Shown here one piece after another: positions 5,434 to 5,989 of a stretch of 5,989 nt of DNA. The stretch lies in the NCBI GenBank assembly GCA_003647605.1, contig QMND01000041.1, positions 1 to 5,989 of the forward strand, in the 5' to 3' direction. Within the stretch, counting starts at the first letter, position 1; every line of letters begins with the position of its first letter. The position numbers and the translations under genes were made by a program. This DNA comes from Candidatus Shapirobacteria bacterium. Lineage in GTDB: Bacteria > Patescibacteriota > Microgenomatia > UBA12405. Under the pieces are notes generated by a model. It searched no databases, was not told where the DNA came from, and saw only the letters and a program-made list of their open reading frames with translations.

Positions 5434-5989
5434 TTTCCCAAGGAATTAATAATGATCTTAATTTTTCAAGTATGTTATCTAGCCCATATCCCACTAAGGC
5501 AATAAAGATCATACCTGTCACCACATTCTCACTTTTGAGCAACAACCTATTAATTTGTATAAAGTAACCAAGACCTTCCTGGGCCCCTACCAATTCTGCC
5601 GCAATAACGCTCATCCATGCCATTCCTAGTGCAACTTTCATTCCAGTGAAAATATAAGGTAAAGAATAAAAAAATAATATTTTTTGCAAATAAGTTACGC
5701 CCGTTATCTTAAAACTGCGACAAGTTTGCCTATATATTACAGGTAAAGACCTAGCCCCATTAAAGGTATTAATAAAAAGCGGGAAGAAGGCTCCCATAAA
5801 AACAATAAAATAGGAAGACCTGTCTCCCAATCCCAAAAATAATATAGACAACGGAATCCATGCAATTGGTGGAATATGCCGCAACAGCTGAGTAGCTGGA
5901 TAAATTACTTTAAAAACAAATTTAAAATACACGGACATCAAAGCCAATGGAACTGCACTAACTGTAGCTAGTAAAAAACCTATAGATAC
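5420..5989 (-). CDS. ABC importer permease, NitT/TauT type (SsuC/TauC-like), 5' end beyond window
   Basis: The frame is open to the right edge, giving 189 visible residues of a protein usually about 250 long, so the N-terminus is missing. A TTG at 5947-5945 is not the start: the residues before it (GFLLATVSAVP) continue the conserved first part of the BPD_transp_1 domain. In visible numbering, membrane helices lie near 1-18, 43-56, 59-76, 112-135 and 155-172. Family phrases are RHIPPIAWIPLSILFLGLG (37-55), GAFFPLFINTFNG (66-78), LPYIFTGMKVALGMAWM (110-126) and AAELVGAQEGLGY (130-142). The cytoplasmic EAA loop that docks to the ATPase is at about 86-111 but is degenerate: it reads RQTCRSFKITG where EAARSLGAS is usual, so the key Glu and Gly are absent. 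It forms the membrane channel for the ATPase encoded just downstream. A periplasmic or lipoprotein substrate-binding partner would be expected upstream, outside the window. Confidence 0.9.
   Translation of the reverse strand, partial: VSIGFLLATVSAVPLALMSVYFKFVFKVIYPATQLLRHIPPIAWIPLSILFLGLGDRSSYFIVFMGAFFPLFINTFNGARSLPVIYRQTCRSFKITGVTYLQKILFFYSLPYIFTGMKVALGMAWMSVIAAELVGAQEGLGYFIQINRLLLKSENVVTGMIFIALVGYGLDNILEKLRSLLIPWENDKN

Noticed and set aside
5945..5947. TTG as start codon of the ABC permease
   Set aside because: The frame stays open to the window edge and the upstream residues GFLLATVSAVP match the conserved permease core, so the true start is outside the window.
1..5989. CRISPR arrays, tRNA or rRNA genes, transposases or insertion-sequence ends
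   Set aside because: No regularly spaced repeats, tRNA-like cloverleaf, rRNA sequence, transposase motif or paired terminal inverted repeats were seen by eye; nearly all bases are explained by the listed genes.

Overview
The window is AT-rich (about one third G+C in the stretches I counted), tightly packed bacterial DNA. It holds a type IV pilus motor cluster, a small clamp-loader-like protein, a broken P-loop kinase gene and part of an ABC importer. Very short spacers, the lack of clear Shine-Dalgarno sites, -10 boxes almost touching start codons, and pared-down proteins all point to a small-genome bacterium. Candidate Phyla Radiation (Patescibacteria) is my best guess. That is an inference from style and gene content, because no taxonomic marker gene is present. 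Nothing suggests an altered genetic code: the long frames contain no in-frame UGA, and TAG ends both pilT and the ABC ATPase gene.

Region 1 (1-3482, minus strand) reads pilB, pilT, pilC in transcription order, with spacers of 3 bases and 1 base. PilB (extension ATPase) and PilT (retraction ATPase) are complete and keep their catalytic motifs. PilC (inner-membrane platform) is cut by the left window edge after 222 residues. Together they are the cytoplasmic and inner-membrane engine of a retractable type IV pilus. No pilin, PilM/N/O or prepilin peptidase lies in the window.

Region 2 (3503-4120, plus strand) is divergent from pilB across only 20 bases. It encodes a 205-residue protein resembling the core of the DNA polymerase III delta-prime/clamp-loader fold, without a P-loop or zinc module.

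Region 3 (about 4165-5989) differs in composition. The plus strand of the left part is strongly C-rich and G-poor whichever way the genes run. This skew disappears at about 4165. Beyond that point are a P-loop kinase gene interrupted by one in-frame TAG (4181-4714, plus) and, convergent with it, a NitT/TauT-type ABC importer on the minus strand: permease (partial, entering from the right edge) then ATPase, overlapping by 14 bases. No substrate-binding protein is visible, so the substrate is unknown.

I see no convincing new multi-gene system. The points most worth a second look are the skew break, the single-lesion kinase gene, the stripped-down clamp-loader-like protein and the compact divergent promoter region.
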